64,000 nt of DNA. Origin: JABDJX01 sp039942715. Lineage in GTDB: Bacteria; Pseudomonadota; Alphaproteobacteria; Rhodobacterales; Rhodobacteraceae. Below are positions 9,042 through 16,366 of this stretch, piece after piece. The translations under genes and the position numbers were made by a program. The stretch is taken from assembly GCA_039942715.1 (NCBI GenBank), contig JBDVBY010000013.1:57345-121344 (forward strand). Reading direction: 5' to 3'. Below the pieces are notes generated by a model. That model had not been told where the DNA came from. It saw nothing but the letters and a program-made list of their open reading frames with translations, and did not search any database. Each line of letters begins with the position of its first letter. The first letter of the stretch is position 1.

Positions 9042-10046
9042 CTACTCCGTAACCTCTGGGTCTGGACGGTCGATCAACTCGTAAGACAGCAAGTTCGCCA
9101 TTTCACGCGGATCCCGAACGCGCGGTGTTTTGGCAGCCAAGCGTGATTTCTGATACGCATCCTCGCTTTGCCACAGGCTTTCTGCCTCGCTTGTGGTGAT
9201 AAACTTAAGTCTCAGCTTTTCGCCTAAGACAGCTTGTGAGATGCGGGGAATATCCGCCGGGATCACGGTGCCTATGCGCGGATAGCCTCCCATCGTCTGA
9301 CACTCAGCCAGCAGCACAAAAGGTGTGCCATCGCCAGTCATCTGAATGTCGCCTTCGCAAATAAAGTCCGAAACCAAGGTCAATTGATCTTCGGTCGCAA
9401 AGGGCGCGCCATCATGATCAAGACGTACACCCTGCCGATTGGCTCGCGCGCTGCGCACAAAAGTTGTGGCCTCGAAGTTGGCGCGAGCATCGTCATTGAA
9501 CAAATTACTTTGTGGACCTGGCATTACACGCAAGGGCGCCGTTCCTTTGGTGCGAGCGGGAAGGCGCATAGGAGGCGTATCGCTGTGCGCATCCGGGCCA
9601 ACAGGAAGAACGTCGCCTGCGGCGACTAGTGTTCCCAGCCCGGCAATGCGGTGAAACCCTCTTCCGCCTAGTTCAACGCCTGTATCAAGACCCCCACCAA
9701 GATGCAGGTAGCCGTACACCCCGTCTTCTGCCGCTCCAATCTCAAGCTTCATCCCCGGCAAGGCCAAGTGGCTGGCGTTCCACTCAATCGGTGTCCCGTC
9801 CAGCCTTGCGCGCATGCTGGCGCCTGACAGAGCAAATCGGGTTGGCGCAGTCACGGTAAACCGTCCCCCCATGCCAGCCATTTCAAGGGCGGCAAGTGAG
9901 GGAGATTGGCCAAGGAGAACGGCGCCGTCAATAAATCCAAGCCGATCCGCCGCTCCGCCGCGCGACAAGCCCTGACCGAGCGCGCCGCCACGCCCGAGAT
10001 CCTGCACGCTGACCGCAGGGCTTGCTGTTTCAACCGTCAAACTCAC
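9042..10046 (-). CDS. pxpC: 5-oxoprolinase subunit C / biotin-dependent carboxyltransferase family
   Basis: AHS2 (KipA) type protein, 334 residues. Family features: SVQDLGRGG near the N-terminus, GLSRGGAADRLGF, GGGLDTGVELGGRG, MPGPQSNLF, VRLDHDG, and the C-terminal AECQTMGGYPRIGTVI that marks this family. With PxpA and PxpB it hydrolyses 5-oxoproline to glutamate using ATP. The start is GTG at 10046, which overlaps the pxpB stop (GTGA); longer frames run through pxpB and are not real. No pxpA gene is seen in the window. Confidence 0.92.
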   Translation of the reverse strand: MSLTVETASPAVSVQDLGRGGALGQGLSRGGAADRLGFIDGAVLLGQSPSLAALEMAGMGGRFTVTAPTRFALSGASMRARLDGTPIEWNASHLALPGMKLEIGAAEDGVYGYLHLGGGLDTGVELGGRGFHRIAGLGTLVAAGDVLPVGPDAHSDTPPMRLPARTKGTAPLRVMPGPQSNLFNDDARANFEATTFVRSARANRQGVRLDHDGAPFATEDQLTLVSDFICEGDIQMTGDGTPFVLLAECQTMGGYPRIGTVIPADIPRISQAVLGEKLRLKFITTSEAESLWQSEDAYQKSRLAAKTPRVRDPREMANLLSYELIDRPDPEVTE

Positions 10047-10771
10047 AGGGGTTCCACCTTTGCACCGCCATATGGCACGTTTTCGAAACGGATCAGATCC
10101 GGTGTTGTCACAGGGAAGAAGCCGACTTCGTCGCCGGGGTTCAGCGGCAATGCAGGGTCTTGCTTGGGATCGTAGCAACGAAACGCAGTGCGCCCGATCT
10201 GCCGCCATCCTGTCGGAGAAGGGTTTGCGAATGGGATGACTTGGCGCACGGCCACCACAACGGCACCACGCGGCACTTGGGGTGTTACGTCGCTTTGCCG
10301 CGGGATGTCCCAGTGATCGGGTAAAAACCCAAGATAGGGTTGGCCTGGCGCGAACCCCAATGTCAGAACGCGCAACGGATTTGCGCAAATTTCCTCGACT
10401 GCAGTTTCGGCAGACACTCCAGCCAGATCGGCGGCCTCTTCTAAAGCGGGGCCATCCGCACCCCCAAAGCTGGTTGGCAACAGCCACCGATTGCGACCCT
10501 GCGGCAACGGGGCGTTGTACCAATCTGTGCCTGCCAATGAAGTGCGCAAAACGTCTTCTATCGCTTCGCGGCAGGTGTCATCTGGGCGAAACCGCACAAA
10601 GACAGAGGTAAGAGACGTCGCTGTTTCATCCACTCCGGTCGGAAGATTGTCGATCATTGCCGCACGAAAGGCCAAAGCAGCGCGATTTGCAGGTTCACTG
10701 AGGCGGTCAGCAAAACGGATCAGGACGCCGTCAGGACCTAGAGGAAGCAGGGAAGGGGAGTCGTTTGGCAT
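10043..10771 (-). CDS. pxpB: 5-oxoprolinase subunit B (KipI/AHS1 family)
   Basis: AHS1 domain protein, 242 residues, partner of PxpC. Recognised by PLGPDGVLIRFADRLSEPAN at the N-terminus, the phrase LTLGFAPGQPYLGFLPDHWDIPR in the middle, VPRGAVVVAVRQVIPFANPSPTGWRQIGRT and the C-terminal NPGDEVGFFPV. The start at 10771 gives the N-terminus expected for the family; a longer frame to 10831 lacks further support. pxpB and pxpC overlap by four bases. The region upstream is the tRNA-Met gene on the other strand, so the two-gene operon begins here. Confidence 0.92.
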   Translation of the reverse strand: MPNDSPSLLPLGPDGVLIRFADRLSEPANRAALAFRAAMIDNLPTGVDETATSLTSVFVRFRPDDTCREAIEDVLRTSLAGTDWYNAPLPQGRNRWLLPTSFGGADGPALEEAADLAGVSAETAVEEICANPLRVLTLGFAPGQPYLGFLPDHWDIPRQSDVTPQVPRGAVVVAVRQVIPFANPSPTGWRQIGRTAFRCYDPKQDPALPLNPGDEVGFFPVTTPDLIRFENVPYGGAKVEPL

Positions 10772-10845
10772 ACCGCCATACGTTCCACACTGAAGCGTCT
10801 TTGTGAACGCCTTTTGATGCAATTCACACAAAGCCCCAAAAGCGC

Positions 10846-10874
10846 TTGACGAGTTTCGCTCAAGTCACTAGGCA
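10846..10874 (+). promoter_or_regulatory. Promoter of the tRNA-Met gene
   Basis: TTGACG at 10846-10851, a 17-base spacer, then TAGGCA at 10869-10874. The predicted start near 10881 lies six bases before the mature tRNA 5' end. The -10 box is weak, but the spacing and position fit. Confidence 0.6.
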
Positions 10875-10886
10875 AAGCGGCGGTTT

Positions 10887-10963
10887 GGCGGAGTAGCTCA
10901 GGTGGTTAGAGCAGCGGAATCATAATCCGCGTGTCGGGGGTTCAAGTCCCTCCTCCGCTACCA
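10887..10963 (+). tRNA. tRNA-Met (anticodon CAT)
   Basis: Cloverleaf read by eye: acceptor GGCGGAG pairs with CTCCGCT, with a G-U as the first pair; D arm GCTC...GAGC; anticodon stem GCGGA/TCCGC around the loop ATCATAA, giving CAT; T arm with loop TTCAAGT; encoded CCA at 10961-10963. The sequence looks like elongator tRNA-Met. Its 3' end faces an AT-rich two-gene island that starts about 57 bases downstream. Confidence 0.96.
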
Positions 10964-11019
10964 AACAAACAGACGTTAGGTAGAGTTCTGACCGAAGGGT
11001 AGATTTCGGAACCTATAGT

Positions 11020-12288
11020 CTAGCGAATTTTGGCAATGAAACGCTTCAAAGCGCCCGGTCTAGCTTTAGGCGTGTTCCTGGGAATGGCCCCACCATCCTT
11101 CAACTGCTTTGTTATCTCCAAAAGCTTGGCCGGCGCATCTTGTTGGTGAGTTTCGTAGAGACTGGCAATGCTGAAGAGCTTCTTGTGGAACTCGTCCTCA
11201 AAGGAAACGTTGCTTTCTATGAGTGACTCCAGCATTTGATCTCGGTTCTCGCGGAACGCGTTAATGTCGAAAACATGCGCGAACTCTTTCAGGACCCCCA
11301 TGCCGTCTGCTTCGAACTGGGTGTCAACGCACTTCCAACATTTTCCACAATTCAGAAACTCAGAACTTCCGCGTTGTTCGCTGTCACCAACACAAACGTT
11401 TAGTTCTGTTCGGGCGAAATCAACCGTCGAAAGCAATTTGATCTTTTCGGCACGATCAAGGCCTGCTGCTCCAGTTTGGCAGAATAAAGACTCGGTTGAT
11501 AGCAAAGCATCCGTAACCGGTTCAAAAAGTTCGCAGGATTCGACATTGGAAACCCCAATGTCTGAATAACCTCTAGCCCCAGATGGATAATAATACTTTA
11601 CCCGATTTTGCATTGCCATGGTTGCAGCAATATTCCTCAGAGAGACTGTTGCGGCCAAGAATACGAGGTTTAGGTTATTTTTGCGGACAGGGCGAAAGAT
11701 CTGCCTAAGATTACTTGAAATCCCAAAAGCTTCAATTTCTCGAGTGTCGCAAAAGCTTTTCAATTTGTCGTAGTGCGGTTGGAGGTGCTCAAAACTGGGA
11801 TTTTTGGGTGTTCTTCCCAATGCTCCAACATCGTAAATTGAAAGAGCACTGATCCGCATACTTTCTGGTACGTCTTTACCCGAATATAAAACGTAAGTTG
11901 CAGAACTGTCGACACCACCAGAAAACCCAGTAATAGCGTGGCGCTTCAAATCACTGGCATAGATTTTAGGATCACCCGTCTCTGCAATTACCCTAATTTT
12001 TTTGAGATTTGGATTAAATGTCTGAAATAGATGTTGAACATCATTGTTGAGATTAAAAAGTAATCGTGGAGATATCTTTGCCTTTATCTCCAGATCTTGC
12101 CCAAGACCCATTGCAGGATAAAGCAGAGCCACAGCAGCCCAATTTGGTTCATCTATCTCTAATGCGGACTCATCGTCAGTTTCAGCGGCGAACCATAGCA
12201 TTTTTGGTAAGCCAGGACCCGCGACATCACATTTCGCGATTAAATGATTGCCAATTTTATCTAGAGAGAAGTTACTCGCTTGAATCAT
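11020..12288 (-). CDS. QueC-like PP-loop ATPase with N-terminal extension
   Basis: A 422-residue protein with the PP-loop GFSGGVDSSATYVLY near residues 121-135, which binds ATP and adenylates a substrate. A zinc-ribbon pattern follows: Cys299, then NCGKCWKC with Cys314, 317 and 320, similar to the C-terminal cysteines of QueC (7-cyano-7-deazaguanine synthase). It is nearly twice the length of QueC, with about 120 extra N-terminal residues and a C-terminal tail, so preQ0 synthesis is not implied. ATG 12288 was chosen for its AAAGAAGAG ribosome-binding site. The gene is AT-rich compared with its surroundings and lies downstream of the pyruvyl transferase gene, suggesting a role in modifying a cell-surface glycan building block. 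Confidence 0.75.
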   Translation of the reverse strand: MIQASNFSLDKIGNHLIAKCDVAGPGLPKMLWFAAETDDESALEIDEPNWAAVALLYPAMGLGQDLEIKAKISPRLLFNLNNDVQHLFQTFNPNLKKIRVIAETGDPKIYASDLKRHAITGFSGGVDSSATYVLYSGKDVPESMRISALSIYDVGALGRTPKNPSFEHLQPHYDKLKSFCDTREIEAFGISSNLRQIFRPVRKNNLNLVFLAATVSLRNIAATMAMQNRVKYYYPSGARGYSDIGVSNVESCELFEPVTDALLSTESLFCQTGAAGLDRAEKIKLLSTVDFARTELNVCVGDSEQRGSSEFLNCGKCWKCVDTQFEADGMGVLKEFAHVFDINAFRENRDQMLESLIESNVSFEDEFHKKLFSIASLYETHQQDAPAKLLEITKQLKDGGAIPRNTPKARPGALKRFIAKIR

Positions 12289-12326
12289 ATCTCTTCTTTC
12301 TTTGGGTGATACCACGAAAAATCGTT

Positions 12327-13169
12327 TCAGAAATCACCATATTTCTGCAAAAGTTCCGTGTAGTATCCTAGGTTAGCAGATCGGCATTCTTCAAGCGCAT
12401 CTGAATAAACACGCGCTTTGTTCATGGCATTTTCGATGCCGTCGTTGTCAACAAATGCAGGTGGGTGGCGAAATGTAAATAGTCCGTTCTTGAAGGGAAA
12501 GCAGACCGCTTTGCGCCCAAGGAGAGTTGCCCAATATACTCCGTGATAACTGTTAGTAAAAACATACTCGCTTTCAGCCATAAAGCGGAGCTTTGAATGC
12601 AAATCTGTTCCACGATTACTATGGAAACGGATGCCTTTCGTTAAGCGGTTCAAAGTGCGTGACTTGATTGGTAAGTGCTGAGTTACGCTTTCGCGTAAGT
12701 GCTCATACACACCGACTTGACGAACTATCGGAGTTTCGCGAAGCGTTTCAAACTGGTCACTCAAACATGAGGCGCATGGCACCCAATGGTAATTCTCTGG
12801 CGTGTCAATATCTAGCGATCGGTCGATGCGTGTCCCTACTTCATCCATTCCTTCAAAGTAACTCATCAGGTCTTGCATATTTTCGCGTCCGGCGAGCAGC
12901 CTGCCTTTTGTTGTCAGAGTGTCAGAGCCCACACCCCATGCGATTACACGATATTTACGGTCATCACGCAGCAGTTTTTGTAGAAACGGTGCAAATTCGG
13001 GCCTCCCTAAGCCGCCGCCGCCCAAAACAACTATTCCTGGTTCATTCGGGATGGTTTCAGGGTGTGCTAAGTCAAACTTTTTTACGCTCAGCAAAGGCAA
13101 GAAACTGACCGGAGTTGAATACCAGTCACCAACATTTTTTCTATCTTTCCTGAAAACTGAAATTTTCAA
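12327..13169 (-). CDS. Polysaccharide pyruvyl transferase family protein
   Basis: A 280-residue cytoplasmic protein of the polysaccharide pyruvyl transferase fold. Evidence: N-terminal NVGDWYSTP (the N-x-GD motif), VVLGGGGLGRPEF glycine-rich loop, IAWGVGSDT, and the C-terminal FTNSYHGVYWATLLGRKAVCFPFKNG, which carries the conserved Ser-x-His. Family members add ketal pyruvate or related groups to exopolysaccharide sugars. It precedes the PP-loop gene by 38 bases on the same strand. Low G+C content compared with flanking genes suggests that the pair was acquired by transfer. Confidence 0.85.
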   Translation of the reverse strand: MKISVFRKDRKNVGDWYSTPVSFLPLLSVKKFDLAHPETIPNEPGIVVLGGGGLGRPEFAPFLQKLLRDDRKYRVIAWGVGSDTLTTKGRLLAGRENMQDLMSYFEGMDEVGTRIDRSLDIDTPENYHWVPCASCLSDQFETLRETPIVRQVGVYEHLRESVTQHLPIKSRTLNRLTKGIRFHSNRGTDLHSKLRFMAESEYVFTNSYHGVYWATLLGRKAVCFPFKNGLFTFRHPPAFVDNDGIENAMNKARVYSDALEECRSANLGYYTELLQKYGDF

Positions 13170-13267
13170 ATTTCGTCCCTTTTCATAGAGAAATGCCGTA
13201 AACTGAATGTCTCACGTCTCTATCGATCCATATAGGCGGGTAATCTCAGTGCCAAGCGAAATTGGCC

Positions 13268-13295
13268 GAAAAAAACCCCGCCACGAAGGCGGGGT
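13268..13295 (-). terminator. Rho-independent terminator of ccrM
   Basis: Perfect 7-base stem CCCCGCC/GGCGGGG (13276-13282 with 13288-13294) with loop ACGAA. On the minus strand the stem is followed by a run of T (A run at 13269-13275 on the plus strand). It lies 60 bases after the ccrM stop. Confidence 0.9.
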
Positions 13296-13355
13296 CAAGG
13301 TCAGTGCGCGTGGGACGGCCACAGGCACCGGCGGTATCTTCGATAGTTGGAGGGT

Positions 13356-14453
13356 TTAGTTCATTTCGGAGCGGATTTGCTGGCGCAGAACGTCGATTGA
13401 GACGTCTTTGCCTTCGCGTCGATAGTTCCAATAGGTCCACCCATTGCATGATGGCGCGCCTTCCAGAGCGGCACCGACCTGATGGATCGATCCTTTGATG
13501 TCGTTGGCAACAAGCGTGCCGTCTGCACGCACGCGGGCGGCCTTGCCACGAGGGCTGGTCAAGGTTTCGCCCGGGCGCAGCATTCCGCGCTCGACCAACT
13601 GGCCGAAAGGAACGCGGGGTTCGGCGCGTTTCGAGGTCGACACCTCCAGCGCGCTTTTGTCAAATTTACGCACTTTAGCAAGGCGACGTTCGGCGACCGC
13701 ACGATAAGATGCTTCGCGCTCTATCCCTATGTAATTGCGGCCCAGCATCTTGGCGACAGCACCTGTCGTACCCGTGCCGAAAAACGGATCAAGCACAACG
13801 TCGCCGGGGTTTGTGGTGCCAAGGATGACGCGGTGCAGGAGGCTTTCCGGCTTTTGCGTCGGATGCGCTTTGTCACCATTGCTGTCTTTGAGGCGTTCGT
13901 GCCCAGTGCAAATCGGAAGCACCCAGTCGGAACGCATCTGAATGCCCTCGTTAAGCGCCTTGAGCGCTTCGTAGTTGAACGTGTACTTCGATCCTTCGCC
14001 TTTCGACGCCCAGATAAGCGTCTCGTGCGCGTTGGTTAAACGTTTGCCGCGAAAGTTGGGCATAGGGTTTGACTTGCGCCAGACGACATCGTTGAGGATC
14101 CAAAACCCTTGGTTCTGAAGCTCTGTCCCGAGACGGAAGACGTTGTGGTACGAGCCGATCACCCAAATTGCGCCATTCGGCTTAAGAAGCCTGTGTGCGG
14201 CCTTAAGCCATTCGTGCGTGAACTTGTCATATGCACCGAACGATCCGAATTGGTCCCAGGCGTCGTCGACAGCATCAACCTTTGAATTGTCCGGGCGATG
14301 CAAGTCGCCTTTCAGCTGAAGGTTGTAGGGCGGATCGGCAAAGATCAGGTCGACCGAGCCTTCCGGCAAAGCCAACATCTGCTTAATACAGTCGCCGTCC
14401 AAAATAGTATCGAGCGGCAGCTTTGCTGCCTCTTTCTTTGTCTTCGTCGCCAT
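13356..14453 (-). CDS. ccrM: Cell-cycle DNA adenine methylase CcrM (GANTC)
   Basis: N6-adenine methyltransferase acting on GANTC, an essential or near-essential cell-cycle regulator in many alphaproteobacteria. The 365-residue protein has the beta-class order: catalytic motif DPPYNLQL near residue 40, target recognition region in the middle, and the SAM-binding motif DPFFGTGTTGAVA near residue 220. The C-terminal extension of about 90 residues (from VPFGQLVERGMLRPGETL to the end) is the DNA-binding part found in CcrM and absent from HinfI-type enzymes. Three GANTC sites lie in the short region upstream of its start, which suggests methylation-dependent autoregulation. Confidence 0.96.
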   Translation of the reverse strand: MATKTKKEAAKLPLDTILDGDCIKQMLALPEGSVDLIFADPPYNLQLKGDLHRPDNSKVDAVDDAWDQFGSFGAYDKFTHEWLKAAHRLLKPNGAIWVIGSYHNVFRLGTELQNQGFWILNDVVWRKSNPMPNFRGKRLTNAHETLIWASKGEGSKYTFNYEALKALNEGIQMRSDWVLPICTGHERLKDSNGDKAHPTQKPESLLHRVILGTTNPGDVVLDPFFGTGTTGAVAKMLGRNYIGIEREASYRAVAERRLAKVRKFDKSALEVSTSKRAEPRVPFGQLVERGMLRPGETLTSPRGKAARVRADGTLVANDIKGSIHQVGAALEGAPSCNGWTYWNYRREGKDVSIDVLRQQIRSEMN

Positions 14454-14499
14454 CGCTGCCTCTGTCCCGTGGCCTGTCCCAGACCAACATATTTGTTAG

Positions 14500-14550
14500 C
14501 CCTAAGATGAGTCAGGAGCGATTCGCCGTCAAATTCTTTTTTGAATCAAT
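14500..14550 (-). promoter_or_regulatory. Putative ccrM promoter carrying three GANTC sites
   Basis: On the minus strand, TTGACG (14532-14527) and CATCTT (14509-14504) are separated by exactly 17 bases. GANTC sites lie at 14543-14547 (upstream of the -35 box), 14520-14524 (inside the spacer) and 14509-14513 (overlapping the first base of the -10 box). The box assignment is inference; the three GANTC sites are seen directly. The ccrM start codon is about 50 bases downstream. Confidence 0.6.
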
Positions 14551-14569
14551 AGGTTAAGTTTTTTTCTTG

Positions 14570-15181
14570 TCACAACATCTGGTAGACGGGTTTGAACGAA
14601 CGTCTATGATGTGGGGTGACCCCAAGATTTTCGAGCGCGTCTTTATGCGCCTTTGTCGGATATCCGGCGTTTTTTTCCCATCCATAGCCGGGGTGCTGTT
14701 GCGCTAAATCCACCATGATGCGATCGCGCACCACTTTGGCGATGATGGATGCGGCCGCGATCGAGAGGCTGCGCGCGTCGCCTTTGATCAAAGTTGTGGC
14801 CGGGCAGATTAGCGATTTGGGGATCATGTTGCCATCGATCAGCGCATGGCAGGGGATATGGGGCAGGCCAGTCACAGCGCGTTCCATCGCCAAGTGTGAC
14901 GCATAAAGGATGTTCAGATCGTCGATTTCCTCGACTGAGGCGTGAGCAACGCTTACCTGCGCCTTTTCCTTGATCTCGTCAAACAGTCTGTCACGGGCCT
15001 TGGCGGTCAATTTCTTGCTGTCATTTAAGCCAGCGGGCAGGTCGTCTGGGTTCAAGACGACCGCTGCTGCCGTGACAGGTCCTGCCAGTGGCCCGCGTCC
15101 GACTTCATCTACACCGGCAATGATGCGCAGGCCGGTTTTAAGAACGGCTGTCTCTTCACTGAAATCTGGAACGGTTTTCAT
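14570..15181 (-). CDS. rnhB: Ribonuclease HII
   Basis: Removes RNA from RNA-DNA hybrids and single ribonucleotides from DNA. The 203-residue protein contains the RNase HII core GVDEVGRGPLAGPVTAAAVVL with catalytic Asp-Glu, the LNDSKKL motif, IDGN with the next acidic residue, and the region LSIAAASIIAKVVRDRIM. The C-terminal GYPTKAHKDALENLGVTPHHRRSF is also typical. ATG 15181 gives the common N-terminus; a GTG five codons upstream is possible. It lies directly upstream of ccrM on the same strand, with the ccrM promoter region in between. Confidence 0.95.
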   Translation of the reverse strand: MKTVPDFSEETAVLKTGLRIIAGVDEVGRGPLAGPVTAAAVVLNPDDLPAGLNDSKKLTAKARDRLFDEIKEKAQVSVAHASVEEIDDLNILYASHLAMERAVTGLPHIPCHALIDGNMIPKSLICPATTLIKGDARSLSIAAASIIAKVVRDRIMVDLAQQHPGYGWEKNAGYPTKAHKDALENLGVTPHHRRSFKPVYQML

Positions 15182-15287
15182 TTGGGCAAAGAACACCGAG
15201 AAGCGACGGATGACAAGAAAATGGCGGCGGCCCCCTCGCGAACCACCGCCCAGTCACTATACACACACTCGTTACATTCCCTAAGAT

Positions 15288-15376
15288 CGGCAGGTCAGGC
15301 GGGGACACCCCTGACCTGCCGTCTCCCGGCGCGCGTAATTTGGAGATGTGCGGGATGCACGCGCCGGTTTTCTTTT
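15288..15376 (+). other. Two consecutive inverted repeats in the rnhB upstream region
   Basis: First hairpin: 12-base perfect arms (15288-15299 and 15310-15321, CGGCAGGTCAGG and its complement) with a 10-base loop. Second: 8-base perfect arms CCGGCGCG/CGCGCCGG (15326-15333 and 15360-15367), loop of 26 bases, followed on the plus strand by TTTTCTTTT. The second could terminate a plus-strand transcript, but no plus-strand gene is known here. The first lies between the 15388-15894 gene and rnhB, both on the minus strand. Confidence 0.5.
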
Positions 15377-15387
15377 GGTGGCTCGCC

Positions 15388-15894
15388 TTACCAGCGGCCA
15401 GCCACTTGCCATCCGTCCCGCGACAGACAGCGTCGTCCATAAACTGTACGCACACCGCGATCGGTTCTTACTTGAAGTTCACAATTGCGCGGCAGCTTGT
15501 TTGCGAACTTGTAGTTCCGCTGCAAACACCGGTTGCCATAAACCCTCCGCTCTCCGCGTGCTGTGCTTAAGGTGCGCAAGCACTGATCCGGTAGCGCGTA
15601 CCTTTTATAACCGCGGTTCCTCTGTTGGTTCTGTGCATTGGGGTTGCGGATCGTTCCGGTGATTATGCCGCGGCGGTCATCGAAAGAATTGTAATTTGGT
15701 TGGAACGTATTCTGCGACGCAGCAGCACGTTTGCGATCTTTGCGGTCATCAATGACCTTAGCTACGATGCCGGCCACAGCGAGCCCTGCAATGATCTTAG
15801 CAACATCGTCACGATCTGCGGCGGCTGGAGCAGGTGCCAGTGCGATTCCGAAAGCAGCGGTAATGGCCAGTGTAATAGGTGTCAGGCGTTTCAT
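15388..15894 (-). CDS. Conserved secreted protein with paired cysteines
   Basis: A 168-residue protein with an N-terminal signal peptide (MKRLTPITLAITAAFGIALAPAPAAA). The mature part starts with a short hydrophobic stretch (VAKIIAGLAVAGIVAKVI), then a charged, Arg-, Asn- and Gln-rich linker, and a C-terminal region with four cysteines in two similar segments ending VYGNRCL and VYGRRCL. The two segments look like an internal duplication of about 30 residues, likely disulfide-bonded in the periplasm. The start at 15894 follows GGGGGTAGAGAC. I do not know its function. Confidence 0.75.
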   Translation of the reverse strand: MKRLTPITLAITAAFGIALAPAPAAADRDDVAKIIAGLAVAGIVAKVIDDRKDRKRAAASQNTFQPNYNSFDDRRGIITGTIRNPNAQNQQRNRGYKRYALPDQCLRTLSTARGERRVYGNRCLQRNYKFANKLPRNCELQVRTDRGVRTVYGRRCLSRDGWQVAGRW

Positions 15895-16072
15895 GTCTCT
15901 ACCCCCAAGGGCTATTTGTTGATACCTGCGGGGCGTTTGCCCGCTTTGGTGATGAAACCAACTTGGGGGAGGTGGGGTCTGATGCTCAATATCGTGGCGG
16001 TGATATGACATATCAGAGCGTTGAAAGGCGCTTGTTATTGATTTTCACGACCCGCAAGGCGAAGTTGATCGC

Positions 16073-16366
16073 ATGAGAACGCAACCATTCCTTTTAGCCC
16101 TTGTGGCGCTTGCCTGGCTGAGTGCCCCGGCGCATGCCGCGTGCTTTGCTGATTACAAAGCCAAGCGCGATAACCCGCTTCAGCTTCACTATGGCGTCAT
16201 CAAGATCGACAGCAGCCCTTGCGCTATGTCAAACAAGGTGCAAACCACTGTCGCCGGACGCCTTAAGGCGGCAGGTTGGCAGCTTTTGCAGGTCCAGTCT
16301 GTTTTTGATGACAGCGGGCTAGAAAGAAGGAAACCGGATGCAGGGCAATACTTCCTCCGCTTCTGA
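16073..16366 (+). CDS. Small secreted protein coupled to a membrane regulator
   Basis: A 97-residue protein with a clear signal peptide (residues 1-22, MRTQPFLLALVALAWLSAPAHA). The 75-residue mature domain has two cysteines (Cys24 and Cys50) that may form a disulfide, a basic central part, and a C-terminal YFLRF. I do not recognise a family. Its 3' end overlaps the next gene by 29 bases, so the two are translationally coupled. By inference, this periplasmic protein might interact with the periplasmic loop of the regulator encoded downstream. Confidence 0.75.
   Translation: MRTQPFLLALVALAWLSAPAHAACFADYKAKRDNPLQLHYGVIKIDSSPCAMSNKVQTTVAGRLKAAGWQLLQVQSVFDDSGLERRKPDAGQYFLRF

Noticed and set aside
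10887..13355. Integrative element with att sites at tRNA-Met
   Set aside because: I looked for a copy of the tRNA 3' end at the far side of the AT-rich island and for an integrase, and found neither, so only the compositional anomaly is reported.
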